Shown in pieces: positions 26,018 to 34,955 of a stretch of 64,000 bases of DNA. This DNA is from Novosphingobium panipatense. GTDB lineage: Bacteria > Pseudomonadota > Alphaproteobacteria > Sphingomonadales > Sphingomonadaceae. Both the position numbers and the translations under genes were made by a program. Below the pieces are notes generated by a model. It made no database searches, had not been told where the DNA came from, and saw only the letters and a program-made list of their open reading frames with translations. The DNA is taken from positions 1 through 64,000 of the forward strand of contig NZ_MSQB01000001.1 of the NCBI RefSeq assembly GCF_002149965.1, given 5' to 3'. Each line of letters opens with the position of its first letter. Position 1 is the stretch's first letter.

Positions 26018-26084
26018 CTTTCTATCCTTCCGCCGATCGTTCGATCCGATGGCGGGAAGATAGAAGGCGCGTCGGCCGGGCGCC

Positions 26085-26141
26085 CGTTAGCTGCCGTCAT
26101 GCCGCGTTAGCGCCTGCCTGCCGCCCTATCGAAGCCTAACG
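26085..26141. promoter_or_regulatory. Repeated CGTTAGC heptamers in the divergent promoter region
   Basis: The 206-bp gap 26018-26223 holds CGTTAGC at 26085-26091 and again at 26105-26111, exactly 20 bp apart. An inverted near-copy, CCTAACG, is at 26135-26141. Direct heptamers at helical-turn spacing are typical of winged-helix (OmpR/SARP-type) regulators. Such a regulator is encoded at 27459, but the link is inference. Confidence 0.4.
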
Positions 26142-26223
26142 CCGCCCTTCGGAAACTGGCGTGATGGGCGCCCTCGTGCGCCCTAGATCCCGAGCGATCG
26201 ACAGAGGCTCAATCGGAGAGATC

Positions 26224-27402
26224 ATGACCACGAACCGTTCGATAGGTTTCATCGCCGCCGCGCTCATGGCGGCGGGCACCACGACCGCACTGTGCTGCCG
26301 CGAGGCGCTGGCGCGTGGCCCCGCGCAGGGCCCCGCGCAGGGCGAGCCCGCCGCCTCGGCAAGCACCGATGCACCGCCGCGCCCCTTGCAGGTCCTGGCC
26401 GATGCGCGTCCCTGGCTGACCGGCCCCGCGCCGTCGCTGCGCGGCAAAGTGGTGGTGGTCAATTTCTGGACCTATTCCTGCATCAACTCGCTACGCGCCC
26501 TGCCGTACTTGCGCGCCTGGGAAGCGCGCTATGGCGACAAGGGCCTTGCCGTCATCGGCGTCCATGCGCCGGAGTTCGATTTCGAGCACGACCCGGCCAA
26601 AGTGCGCGCGGCCACGCAGGCGCTGGGCGTCGCCTATCCCAACCTTCAGGACAACGCCTTTGCCGCCTGGCGCGCGTTCGGAAACGAGGGCTGGCCGGGG
26701 TTCTTCTTCATCGACGCCCACGGTCGCCTGCGCGGCTACACGGTCGGCGAAGGCAACTATGCCGAAGCGGAGCGGCTGATCCGCAAGCTGCTGGACGAAG
26801 CCGGGCACGATACTTCCCGTTTGCCGATCGCGCCGGTGGAAGCTACAGGCGTGGAGGCGCAGGCGGACTGGGCCAGCCTGCGCTCGCCCGAGGCCTATAT
26901 CGGCTATGCCAAGGCGCAGGGCATGGCTTCTCCGGGCGGACTGGCGCGCGATGCGTCGAAGACTTACGCCCCGGCATCCTTACTGCCGCTGAACCGCTGG
27001 GACCTTGCCGGAAGCTGGCGGGTCTCCCGCGAATTCGCCCGGCTCGACAAGGCAGGCGGCGCGATAGGCTTTCATTTCCATGCGCGCGATGCCCATGCCG
27101 TGCTCGGCGCCCCTGCCGACGGGCAGCCGGTCCGCTTCCGGGTGACCATCGACGGAAAGGCCCCCGGTGCCGATCACGGAACCGACACGGATGCGGCCGG
27201 ATGGGGCGAGTTGCGGCAGGACCGGCTCTATCAACTGGTGCGCCAGCACGGGACCCGTCACCGATCGCACTGTGCGCATAGAGTTCTCGCGCCCCGGCGT
27301 GCGAGCCTATTCCTTCACTTTCGGATGATCCGAAAGGCCCCCGCTACTCGGCCTCAATTCCGTCGATCCCCCTCCCGCAAGCGGAAACCATCGTATAGGT
27401 AG
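26224..27402 (+). CDS. DipZ-like thioredoxin/redoxin protein with CxxS active site and probable 3' frameshift
   Basis: A signal anchor (residues 1-30) precedes a thioredoxin fold (WTYSCINS, PGFFFIDAHGRLRGY) and a C-terminal beta-sandwich as in DipZ proteins (Thioredoxin_10-type). The redox motif reads CINS; relatives have CINC, so the resolving cysteine is missing. Near 27245-27255 the frame departs from the family: after YQLVRQHG the other frame reads VTDRTVRIEFSRPGVRAYSF and stops at 27326-27328, as DipZ proteins do. The annotated frame instead continues with basic, non-homologous residues to 27402. One extra base within GGGACCCG explains this. GGAGAGATC supports ATG 26224. The gene is either decaying or carries a sequencing indel. 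Confidence 0.8.
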   Translation: MTTNRSIGFIAAALMAAGTTTALCCREALARGPAQGPAQGEPAASASTDAPPRPLQVLADARPWLTGPAPSLRGKVVVVNFWTYSCINSLRALPYLRAWEARYGDKGLAVIGVHAPEFDFEHDPAKVRAATQALGVAYPNLQDNAFAAWRAFGNEGWPGFFFIDAHGRLRGYTVGEGNYAEAERLIRKLLDEAGHDTSRLPIAPVEATGVEAQADWASLRSPEAYIGYAKAQGMASPGGLARDASKTYAPASLLPLNRWDLAGSWRVSREFARLDKAGGAIGFHFHARDAHAVLGAPADGQPVRFRVTIDGKAPGADHGTDTDAAGWGELRQDRLYQLVRQHGTRHRSHCAHRVLAPRRASLFLHFRMIRKAPATRPQFRRSPSRKRKPSYR

Positions 27403-27458
27403 CCGCATCAGGCAGCGCTGCGGCATGGTGGCGTTGTAACTGGGGCAGGACGGCTAAA

Positions 27459-30254
27459 GTGACGCAGAGCGAAAATCGGCAGGCCGGTGGGCACGAACTG
27501 GGCGACAGGATGGCCTTCGGGCGCTTCTGTCTCCATCCGGCCGAGCGCCTGCTCACGCGGGACGGGCAGCCGGTGGAGATCGGCGGGCGTTCGTTCGACC
27601 TGCTCGTCGCGCTGGCCGAACAGCCGGGCAGGGTGCTGTCCAAGCGCGAACTGCTGAAGCGGGTCTGGCCGGATGTCGTCGTCGAGGACGGTAGCCTGCG
27701 TTTTCACATGGCGGGTCTGCGTAAGCTGCTGGGCGAGGGGGACGGCAGCCGTTTCATCGCCACGCAGGTCGGCGTGGGCTATGCCTTCGTTGCGCCCGTG
27801 GAGCGGCTGGAAACGCAGCGGCAGGAGGATCCCGTTGCGGTAAAGCCTGCCTCGCCCGCAGTGGGTTTCACCACCAATATTCCCCCGCCGCTGCCGAACC
27901 TGATCGGCCGCGCGCGCGATCTTGACCTGCTCATGGCCCGCGTGGTCGATACGCCGCTGTTCACCGTCGCCGGCCCGGCAGGCGTCGGCAAGACCTCGCT
28001 GATGATCGAGCTTGGCCACAGGCTGACCGCGCATTTCGAAGGGCAGGCGGCCTTCGTCGATTTCGGCATGCTGGAAAATCCCGCGCTGGTGCCGCCGATG
28101 GTCGCGGGCGCCATGGGCATTTCGGTGCAGAGCGGCGATCCCGCCGCCGTCATCCTCGGCCACTTGCGCGGCGGGCCTTTCCTGCTCCTGCTCGACAATT
28201 GCGAGCATGTGATCGAGCAGGCGGCCGAAATCGTCGAGCGCATCATCGAGGCCGCGCCGCAGGCCCGCATCGTCACCACCTCGCGCGAGCCGCTGCGGGC
28301 GCGGGGCGAGCATGTCCACCGGCTGGATGCGCTGGACTATCCGCAGGACATGCAAGGGCTCACGCGCGAGGACCTGCTCGGCTATCCCGCCGTGGAACTG
28401 TTCTGCGAACGCGCCCGCGCCGCCGACAGCACGCTGGAGATCGACGACGCAGACTTGCGCCTGATCGCCCAGATGTGCGGCAGGCTGGACGGCATGGCGC
28501 TCCCCATGGAACTGGCCGCCGTGCGCGTCGCCACCCATGGGATCGCCGCCACCGCGCGCCAGATCGGGGAGCGTTTCAGCCTCGCCTGGTCCGGCCGCCG
28601 CACTGCGCAGCCGCGCCAGCAGACCCTGCGCGCGGCGCTGGACTGGAGCTACGACCTGCTCTCACCGGCCGAGCGTACGGTGCTGGACCGGCTGGCCGTA
28701 TTCGTCGGGCCGTTCTCGGTGGATGCCGCGCTCGATGTCGTTACCGGCGCCGACCTGGGGTCGGACGAAGCGGCGACGGCGCTGGACGATCTGGCGGCCA
28801 AGTCGCTGGTCTCTCCCAATCGCGCGCGCGGGTCGGGCACCTATCGCCTGCTCGAAATGACCCGCGCCTATGCGCGCGAAAAGCTGGCCGCGCGCGGGGA
28901 CGAGGAACACCGCGCCGCGCGGCGCCGCCATGCGATGTTCTTCCTGTCCGAACTGGAAGCCCTGGCCGCGCAGGACAGCGCCGCGTTCCAGGACACCCGC
29001 TCGCTGCGCCCGCAACTGGGCAATATCCGCAGCGCGCTCGACTGGAGCTTCGGGCCGGAGGGCGACATCCGCCTGGCCGTGCGTCTGGCAACGGCGAGCA
29101 TGCGGGTGTTCCTCAATCTCTCGCACCTCGTTGAGTGCCGCACCTGGGCCGCCCGCGCGATCGCCGCGCTGGAGCCGGGGCAGCGCGGAACGGCGATGGA
29201 ACTGGAACTCCAGGGCGCGCTCGGCATCGCGCTGATGTTCACGCGGGGCAACAGTGCCGAGGCGGGGGAGGCGCTGGCCCGTGCGCTGGAGGTCGCCGCC
29301 GTGGTGGAGGATCGCTGGAGCCGCCTTTGCATGCTCGGCAGGCTCCATATCTTCCACGAGCGGATCGGTGAATATGCCGTCGCCATGGAATATGCCGGGC
29401 AGGCGATCATGGTGGCGCAAGAGATCGGCGAGCCGGAAGCGCTGGCCGTGGCCTTTTCGCTCTCGGGCATTTCCCATCATCTCGCCGGGGACCAGATCCG
29501 CGCGCGCGGCGATCTGGAGCGGGCGCTGGAGAATGCCGCGCCTTCGCAGCGCCACCGGACGATTGCCTATGGCTTCGATCATCGCAACCGCTCCGGGATC
29601 GCGCTGGCACGGGTGCTGTGGCTGACGGGCGACGCGGACGCGGCGCAGCGGCTGGCTGCCGAGACGGTGGCGGAGGCGGCGGCGCTCGATCATCCGGTCA
29701 CGCATTGCATCGCGCTGATCTGGTCGCTCTCGATCCACTTGTGGATGGGGGACAGGCTGCGGGCTGAACAGGCGCTGCGCACGTTTCGCGATTGCGCGCA
29801 GATCAATGCGCTGGGCCCCTATATCGCGGTGGCGCAGGGTTTCGCGGGCGAGCTGGCCATCGACGAGGGGCGCCATGCCGAAGGCGCGGCGGCGCTGGCG
29901 GACAGCCTCGCACGGCTGCGCGGCGCGCGTTACGAATTGCTGACCACGCCGTTCTCGATCGCGCTCGCGCGGGCCTTGGCGGCAGGCGGGAGGGCGGACG
30001 AAGCCCGCCGCCTGGTGGAGAGCACGCTCGCGCGCTGCATGGAGACGGGCGAACGGATCGCCTTGCCCGAACTGCTGCGCGTGAAAGCGGCCATCGCCGG
30101 AACCTCGGGCGCGGCGGAAGACGCTTTCGCCGCGCTGGAACAGGCCGGGTCAGTCGCCCGCGAACAGGGCGCACGCGCCTGGGAGATGCGCGTGGCCGCC
30201 GATCGTGCGGGCCTGCTTGCCCATGCCGTCAGTCCGGGGGCAGGAGCGCGGTAA
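27459..30254 (+). CDS. Winged-helix transcriptional regulator with P-loop NTPase and TPR-like domains
   Basis: This 931-residue protein has an OmpR/PhoB-type winged helix (residues about 18-110, SFDLLVALAEQPGRVLSKRE). A linker leads to an STAND/AAA-type NTPase (Walker A GPAGVGKTS with Lys178; Walker B FLLLLDNCEH; sensor TTSREPLRARGE). A long helical region with TPR-like character follows (about 520-920). This is the AfsR/MalT-like design in which ligand-triggered oligomerisation activates transcription. It lies 56 bp after the damaged thioredoxin gene. Its last 26 bp overlap the 3' end of the convergent SDR gene. Targets are unknown; the heptamers at 26085 are candidates. Confidence 0.88.
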   Translation: MTQSENRQAGGHELGDRMAFGRFCLHPAERLLTRDGQPVEIGGRSFDLLVALAEQPGRVLSKRELLKRVWPDVVVEDGSLRFHMAGLRKLLGEGDGSRFIATQVGVGYAFVAPVERLETQRQEDPVAVKPASPAVGFTTNIPPPLPNLIGRARDLDLLMARVVDTPLFTVAGPAGVGKTSLMIELGHRLTAHFEGQAAFVDFGMLENPALVPPMVAGAMGISVQSGDPAAVILGHLRGGPFLLLLDNCEHVIEQAAEIVERIIEAAPQARIVTTSREPLRARGEHVHRLDALDYPQDMQGLTREDLLGYPAVELFCERARAADSTLEIDDADLRLIAQMCGRLDGMALPMELAAVRVATHGIAATARQIGERFSLAWSGRRTAQPRQQTLRAALDWSYDLLSPAERTVLDRLAVFVGPFSVDAALDVVTGADLGSDEAATALDDLAAKSLVSPNRARGSGTYRLLEMTRAYAREKLAARGDEEHRAARRRHAMFFLSELEALAAQDSAAFQDTRSLRPQLGNIRSALDWSFGPEGDIRLAVRLATASMRVFLNLSHLVECRTWAARAIAALEPGQRGTAMELELQGALGIALMFTRGNSAEAGEALARALEVAAVVEDRWSRLCMLGRLHIFHERIGEYAVAMEYAGQAIMVAQEIGEPEALAVAFSLSGISHHLAGDQIRARGDLERALENAAPSQRHRTIAYGFDHRNRSGIALARVLWLTGDADAAQRLAAETVAEAAALDHPVTHCIALIWSLSIHLWMGDRLRAEQALRTFRDCAQINALGPYIAVAQGFAGELAIDEGRHAEGAAALADSLARLRGARYELLTTPFSIALARALAAGGRADEARRLVESTLARCMETGERIALPELLRVKAAIAGTSGAAEDAFAALEQAGSVAREQGARAWEMRVAADRAGLLAHAVSPGAGAR

Positions 30255-31116
30255 GCGCCTCACCCTCGGGACCGCCGAATACAGTGGCGCGGCTGATGTC
30301 GAGCCAGCGGGCATGGTCGCTCAGCCGCGTGGCCTCGGCCGCGTCGAACGAGGCCAGCGCATCGGTGCCCAGCACGAGATGGGCGGGTAGATCGCTGCGC
30401 TTTGCCAAAGCCAGCACGAGTTGCGCGATCCGTGCCGGGTCACCCACCTCGTTGCCTGCATAGGCCCTGATACGCGCCAGAGTGGCGCCCACCGTTTCGG
30501 CATAGTCCGGCAGGACCGTGTTCGGCGCGCTGTTCCCGGCAGTATCGGCCCAGTCCGTGCGCATCCCGCCGGGTTCCAGCGATACGATGCGGATGCCGAG
30601 ATGCGCTACTTCGCCGCGCAGGACTTCGGTGAATCCGCCGACCGCCCATTTCGCAGCCTGATAGGCCGCGAGTCCCGGCGTACCGACCCGTCCGCCGACA
30701 GAAGAGACATTGAGGATATGCCCTGCACGCTTCTTTCGCATGAACGGCAGAACGGCGCGTGTCATGTTGACGACGCCGAACAGGTTGGTTTCGACTTCGG
30801 CACGAAAATCGGTGGGAGACTTCTGTTCGAAAGCCTCGAAATGACCGTAACCGGCATTGTTCACCAGCACATCGATGCGCCCGAAGGCGGCAATGGCCGC
30901 GGTTGCTGCCTCTGCGGTGCGGGCCTCGTCGGTGACGTCCAGTGCAAAGGGTTCCAGGCGCGCGCCATGAAGCGCCTTGAGATCGGCAAGCTGCGAAACG
31001 TCGCGCGCGGCGGCGAGCACGTTGTCGCCGTTTTCGAGCGCGGCGGTAAGGATGGCACGGCCGAGGCCGCGGGCACTTCCGGTGATGATCCAGGTTTTGG
31101 GAAGAGTCTTTGTCAT
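30229..31116 (-). CDS. Short-chain dehydrogenase/reductase
   Basis: This 295-residue classical SDR has the NAD(P)-binding motif TGSARGLG (residues 12-19), NNAG (86-89), catalytic Ser138/139 and Tyr152-x3-Lys156 in AYQAAKWA. A basic residue in the first loop (SAR) favours NADP(H). It follows the aldehyde dehydrogenase by 30 bp on the same strand, so the two probably process an alcohol/aldehyde pair under the divergent LysR regulator. The 3' end overlaps the convergent regulator gene. The substrate is not predictable. Confidence 0.9.
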   Translation of the reverse strand: MTKTLPKTWIITGSARGLGRAILTAALENGDNVLAAARDVSQLADLKALHGARLEPFALDVTDEARTAEAATAAIAAFGRIDVLVNNAGYGHFEAFEQKSPTDFRAEVETNLFGVVNMTRAVLPFMRKKRAGHILNVSSVGGRVGTPGLAAYQAAKWAVGGFTEVLRGEVAHLGIRIVSLEPGGMRTDWADTAGNSAPNTVLPDYAETVGATLARIRAYAGNEVGDPARIAQLVLALAKRSDLPAHLVLGTDALASFDAAEATRLSDHARWLDISRATVFGGPEGEALTALLPPD

Positions 31117-31146
31117 GTCTGCGGCTTTCTGCAGGGGGGGAAGGGA

Positions 31147-32571
31147 TCACGCGGCGGGCGTCAGGATCGCGCGCGGTTCGAGGAAGGCATCGAGGCCATA
31201 GGCCCCGATCTCGCGGCCGAGGCCGGACTGGCGGAAGCCGCCGAACGGTGCGTGGGGATCGTGCGGCGCGCCGTTGATGACGACGCGTCCGGCCATGAGC
31301 TGCCGGGCCACGCGCAGTGCGCGGGGCTCATCGGAGGACAGGACATAGGCCTGGAGCCCGAAGTCGGAATCGTTGGCGATGGCAACGGCTTCGGCCTCAT
31401 CGTCATAGGTGATCACGGAAAGGACCGGGCCGAAGATTTCCTCACGGGCGATGCGCATGGTGCCCGTAACGTCGGTGAAGATCGTCGGGCGGGCGAACCA
31501 GCCGTGGTCCAGCCCTTCGGGACGGCCCTCGCCGCCGGTCAGCAGCGTCGCGCCTTCCTCCTGCCCGAGCCGGATCCAGCCTTGCACGCGTTCCCAGTGT
31601 GCGGCATTGGCGAGCGGGCCGATCCGCACGTCGGGATCGGCGGGGTTGCCGATCCTGAGCCGCTCGGTCTCGTCCTTCAGCCGCGCGAGAATCTCTTCCC
31701 GGCGCGAACGCGGTATCAGGATGCGCGAACCCGCGACGCAGGCCTGGCCGCTGTTGGCAAAGCCGCTCATCAGGGCGATGGGGATCGCGGCATCGAGATC
31801 GGCATCGTCCAGAATGATCGTCGGGCTCTTTCCGCCCAGTTCCAGCACGAGGCGCTTCATCGTTTCCAGGGCGGCGCGCTGGACGATCCTGGCCGCGGGC
31901 GTCGATCCGGTGAAGCTGATCAGCGCCACGTCGGGATGTGTCGTCAGCGCCGCGCCGACTTCGGGCCCGGTGCCGTTCACCACATTGAGCACGCCCTTCG
32001 GCAGCTTCGCTTCGTGCAGGCATTCGAGCAGGACCTGGGTCTGGATCGCGCTCTGTTCGGCGGGCTTGATGACGATGGTCGATCCCGAGCCGATCGCATG
32101 GGCCAACTTGGTGGCGATGAAGCCGAAATTGCTGTTCCAGGGCGTGATAGCGCCCACTACGCCCAGTGGCAGCATCGTCACCGCGCTGGAACCGGCGACC
32201 CGCTCGAAGGCATAGTTCTCCACCGAAGTCGCCATGACGTCGAATACCGAGGCCGTGTTCTGAACCGAAAATCCGGTGAAGTAGGCAGGCGCGCCATATT
32301 CCTCGGTCATCGCGGCGACGAGATCCGCGGCGCGAGCCTTCACGGCGTCGCGCAGCCTATGGAGCATGGCGATCCGTTCCGCCTTCGAGGTGCGGGCCAT
32401 GGCGGGAAATGCGCGCTTTGCCGCCGCCACGGCCAGTCGCACGTCCTCGGCATCGCCCAGGCGAACGGAGCCGATCCTGTCTTCGGTGGCCGGATTGAAG
32501 AGATCGAAGTGCGCGCTGCCGTGGGGCGTCACGAAAGCGCCGTCGATGTAGATCCTGTCGATGTTCCGCAT
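31147..32571 (-). CDS. Aldehyde dehydrogenase (NAD(P)+-dependent)
   Basis: This 474-residue protein has the ALDH signature residues: Asn in TPWNSNF, Glu244 in LVLELGGKSP and catalytic Cys278 in NSGQACVAG. The C-terminal PFGGFRQSGLGRE motif is also present. ATG 32571 is chosen because GGAG lies 6 bases upstream, within codons of the longer in-frame option at 32583. It oxidises an aldehyde to the acid. It is divergent from a LysR regulator with a palindrome between them, and probably co-transcribed with the SDR gene downstream. The substrate is unknown. Confidence 0.92.
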   Translation of the reverse strand: MRNIDRIYIDGAFVTPHGSAHFDLFNPATEDRIGSVRLGDAEDVRLAVAAAKRAFPAMARTSKAERIAMLHRLRDAVKARAADLVAAMTEEYGAPAYFTGFSVQNTASVFDVMATSVENYAFERVAGSSAVTMLPLGVVGAITPWNSNFGFIATKLAHAIGSGSTIVIKPAEQSAIQTQVLLECLHEAKLPKGVLNVVNGTGPEVGAALTTHPDVALISFTGSTPAARIVQRAALETMKRLVLELGGKSPTIILDDADLDAAIPIALMSGFANSGQACVAGSRILIPRSRREEILARLKDETERLRIGNPADPDVRIGPLANAAHWERVQGWIRLGQEEGATLLTGGEGRPEGLDHGWFARPTIFTDVTGTMRIAREEIFGPVLSVITYDDEAEAVAIANDSDFGLQAYVLSSDEPRALRVARQLMAGRVVINGAPHDPHAPFGGFRQSGLGREIGAYGLDAFLEPRAILTPAA

Positions 32572-32613
32572 TGTCGTCTCCATTCGTCCCGGACGATATG
32601 GATTGCGGTGGCT

Positions 32614-32640
32614 GTCCCAATTAGTAAGGCAATTCGGGAC
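32614..32640. promoter_or_regulatory. Interrupted palindrome in the LysR-ALDH intergenic region
   Basis: GTCCCAATT (32614-32622) faces AATTCGGGAC (32631-32640) across 8 bases, an imperfect inverted repeat between the divergent aldehyde dehydrogenase and lysR genes. LysR-type regulators usually bind such interrupted dyads next to their own promoter. Confidence 0.55.
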
Positions 32641-32663
32641 GATCTGATGAGGAATATCGCGCA

Positions 32664-33560
32664 ATGCCCCGGACGAGCCTTGCCGAACTGGAAGCTTTCG
32701 CCACTGTCGCGCGCCAGGGCGGGTTTCGTGCCGCCGCGCGGGAACTGGGGGTATCGTCGTCAGGCTTGAGCCATGCGATTGCAGCTCTGGAAGCGCGCAT
32801 GAACCTGCGGCTGTTCAACCGCACAACACGCAGCGTCGTGCTGACTGCAGCGGGCGAGCAGTTCCTGGAGGACATCATCCCGGCCCTGGCGGCGATCGAC
32901 GGCGCGATCGAAAACGCCGGAGAGCGTCAGGGCGAACCCATGGGCGTGCTACGCCTCAACATGGCGGCAGGCGCAGCGCGGTTCGTCATGGCACCGCTGA
33001 TCCGTGACTACCTTGATCGCTATCCCCGAATGGAAGTGGAAATCGTCAGCGAAGCGGCGCTGGTCGACGTCATCGGCAAGGGTTTCGACGCCGGTGTGCG
33101 GCTGCTGGACGCCGTGCCGCCGGACATGATCGCGGTTCCGATCATACCGCAGGTCCGCCTCGCCGTCGTCGGTTCGCCCGCCTATCTGCAGGACCGCCCG
33201 ATTCCGATCGTCCCGCGCGACCTGCTGGCGCACGAATGCATCCGCTATCGCCTGGGCAGCGGGCGCATCTATCGCTGGGAGTTCGAGCGCGGCGACGAGC
33301 GGCTTGAACTGGAGGTGCCGGGACGCCTGACGCTCGATGACAGTGGGCTTATGCTCGATGCGGCGCTCAAGGGAATGGGGCTGGGCTATCTGGCCGAGGA
33401 GACGGTTGCCCCCCATGTTCGCGACGGGCAGCTGGTCCAGCTCATGGCAGGCTGGATGCCGCGCGAAGAGCCGCCCTTGTGCCTTTACTACCCGGGCCGC
33501 CGCCACGTTCCGGCGAAACTGCGGGCCTTCATTGATCTCATTCGCAGTCGGGCGGGATAG
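32664..33560 (+). CDS. LysR-family transcriptional regulator
   Basis: This 298-residue protein has an N-terminal winged helix-turn-helix (LAELEAFATVARQGGFRAAA and SGLSHAIAALEARM) and a C-terminal two-lobed co-inducer domain. The domain pattern (VRLLDAVPPDMIAVPI, LGSGRIYRWEFERG) is that of the sub-group typified by DmlR/PgrR-like regulators. It is divergent from the aldehyde dehydrogenase-SDR operon, which it probably controls together with itself through the dyad at 32614-32640. Confidence 0.93.
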   Translation: MPRTSLAELEAFATVARQGGFRAAARELGVSSSGLSHAIAALEARMNLRLFNRTTRSVVLTAAGEQFLEDIIPALAAIDGAIENAGERQGEPMGVLRLNMAAGAARFVMAPLIRDYLDRYPRMEVEIVSEAALVDVIGKGFDAGVRLLDAVPPDMIAVPIIPQVRLAVVGSPAYLQDRPIPIVPRDLLAHECIRYRLGSGRIYRWEFERGDERLELEVPGRLTLDDSGLMLDAALKGMGLGYLAEETVAPHVRDGQLVQLMAGWMPREEPPLCLYYPGRRHVPAKLRAFIDLIRSRAG

Positions 33561-33575
33561 AGAAGCTTGCCAGCA

Positions 33576-34895
33576 ATGACACGGGGGCTAAAATGGAAGC
33601 ATGACAACTGCCTACGATACCCCGGTTCGCTTCGCGTGACGAAAAGGCTTGGGTCCCTAGCAACGGCGGCGCTGATATCGGCGCTGTCCCTTTCCGCTTT
33701 ACCCGGCTCCGCCTTGGCGCAAGAAAGTGTCGAAACGCTGATCGGCCACGTTACGCCCGACGAGAACGGCGGCGGGTTCGTGGATCTGCGCGTGCTCAAT
33801 ACCGGAACGGAAGCTGCTACCGCCGCAATGTCCGAAACCGTCGAGGCGCGGATTTCCCGTCCGGGGGCATTCGGCAGGGGGCGGACCGTCGTCTTGCGCC
33901 GCGACACCGCTACGCCCGCCGAGGTCGCCGTGGCGCCGGGCAGTTTTGCCACGGCGTGCTACCGGCTTGCCGAAAAGGATTTCGAGGACGGCGCCGTTCT
34001 CTCCGTACCCGGTTGGAGCGGACAGTCCGTAACGCTGGCGGCCGGGCCGAAACCCGAGCGGATGAAAACGGGTGCCCCGACCGATCGGGCGCAAATTGCC
34101 GGGATCGATGGGATCGTCGTGCCAGCGCCGCCGCAGGTTCCCGCAACCCCGCCGCCGAGCGATCGCACCGTCGGCAATGCCTTTCTGGAGAACATGAGCG
34201 CCTACGAGCCGATCTACGCGGTCTATGGCCCCGGAACAGACGCCGAGGCGCGGATCCAGCTCAGCTTCAAGTATCAGCTGTTCGGTAGCCGGGCCAGCGT
34301 GAACGGACGCGCACTCGGCGACGGGCTGTTCTTCGCCTATACGCAGCGCATGTTCTGGGATCTGGGCGCGAAATCCTCGCCGTTCCGCAACATCGATTTC
34401 CAGCCCGAAGTCTTCTACGTCACGCCGGGCAAGGCGCTTTCGGAGAAGGCCACCGTCAGTGCCCAGATCGGCATGAGGCATGAGTCCAACGGGCGGGACG
34501 GTGTCGATTCGCGCAGCCTCAACACGATCTACGTCGCACCGGCCGCGGCCTTCTCGCTCGGCGAGGACACCCGCCTGACGGTTGCGCCGCGCGTCTGGCT
34601 CTATGCCGGAGACCTTTCGGACAACCCCGATATCCGCCGATACCGCGGCAATACCGGCCTTTTCGTGGAAATCGGCGAGGACGACGGGCTGCGCCTCTCG
34701 TCTTCCAGCAGGTTCAATTTCGGCAGCGGCAAGGGATCGATCTCGGCCGATGTTTCCTATCCCCTGCGCCGCCTGCTGGGCGGTGGGCCGGACTTCTACC
34801 TGTTCGCCCAGAGCTTCGCGGGCTACGGCGAGAACCTGCTGGACTATAACCGGCGCGTGACCCGCCTTCGCGTGGGCGTGGCCCTGGTTCGCTGA
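33576..34895 (+). CDS. pldA: Outer-membrane phospholipase A (OMPLA) with N-terminal extension
   Basis: The C-terminal half (about residues 195-439) is an OMPLA barrel. Its active-site signature RHESNGRDG carries His302 and Ser304, and SRSLNTIYVAP follows as in the family. OMPLA is a dimeric, calcium-dependent lipase that removes phospholipids misplaced in the outer leaflet. The N-terminal half is unusual: after a signal peptide (LATAALISALSLSALPGSALA) there are about 140 residues with a beta-rich segment (FVDLRVLNTGTEAATAAM). A proline-rich linker (VPAPPQVPATPPP) joins it to the barrel. Start is uncertain (ATG 33576, or GTG 33636 just before the signal peptide). The gene is 15 bp after lysR and may be independent of it. 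Confidence 0.82.
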   Translation: MTRGLKWKHDNCLRYPGSLRVTKRLGSLATAALISALSLSALPGSALAQESVETLIGHVTPDENGGGFVDLRVLNTGTEAATAAMSETVEARISRPGAFGRGRTVVLRRDTATPAEVAVAPGSFATACYRLAEKDFEDGAVLSVPGWSGQSVTLAAGPKPERMKTGAPTDRAQIAGIDGIVVPAPPQVPATPPPSDRTVGNAFLENMSAYEPIYAVYGPGTDAEARIQLSFKYQLFGSRASVNGRALGDGLFFAYTQRMFWDLGAKSSPFRNIDFQPEVFYVTPGKALSEKATVSAQIGMRHESNGRDGVDSRSLNTIYVAPAAAFSLGEDTRLTVAPRVWLYAGDLSDNPDIRRYRGNTGLFVEIGEDDGLRLSSSSRFNFGSGKGSISADVSYPLRRLLGGGPDFYLFAQSFAGYGENLLDYNRRVTRLRVGVALVR

Positions 34896-34896
34896 T

Positions 34897-34935
34897 CGTG
34901 GATTACCCCGTCGCGGTGCTGCGGGGTAATCCACG
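34897..34935. terminator. Bidirectional terminator hairpin
   Basis: A perfect 14-bp stem (34897-34910 with 34922-34935) lies between the convergent phospholipase and glucose dehydrogenase genes. Confidence 0.7.
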
Positions 34936-34955
34936 TTCATTGAAACGGAGGCGGT

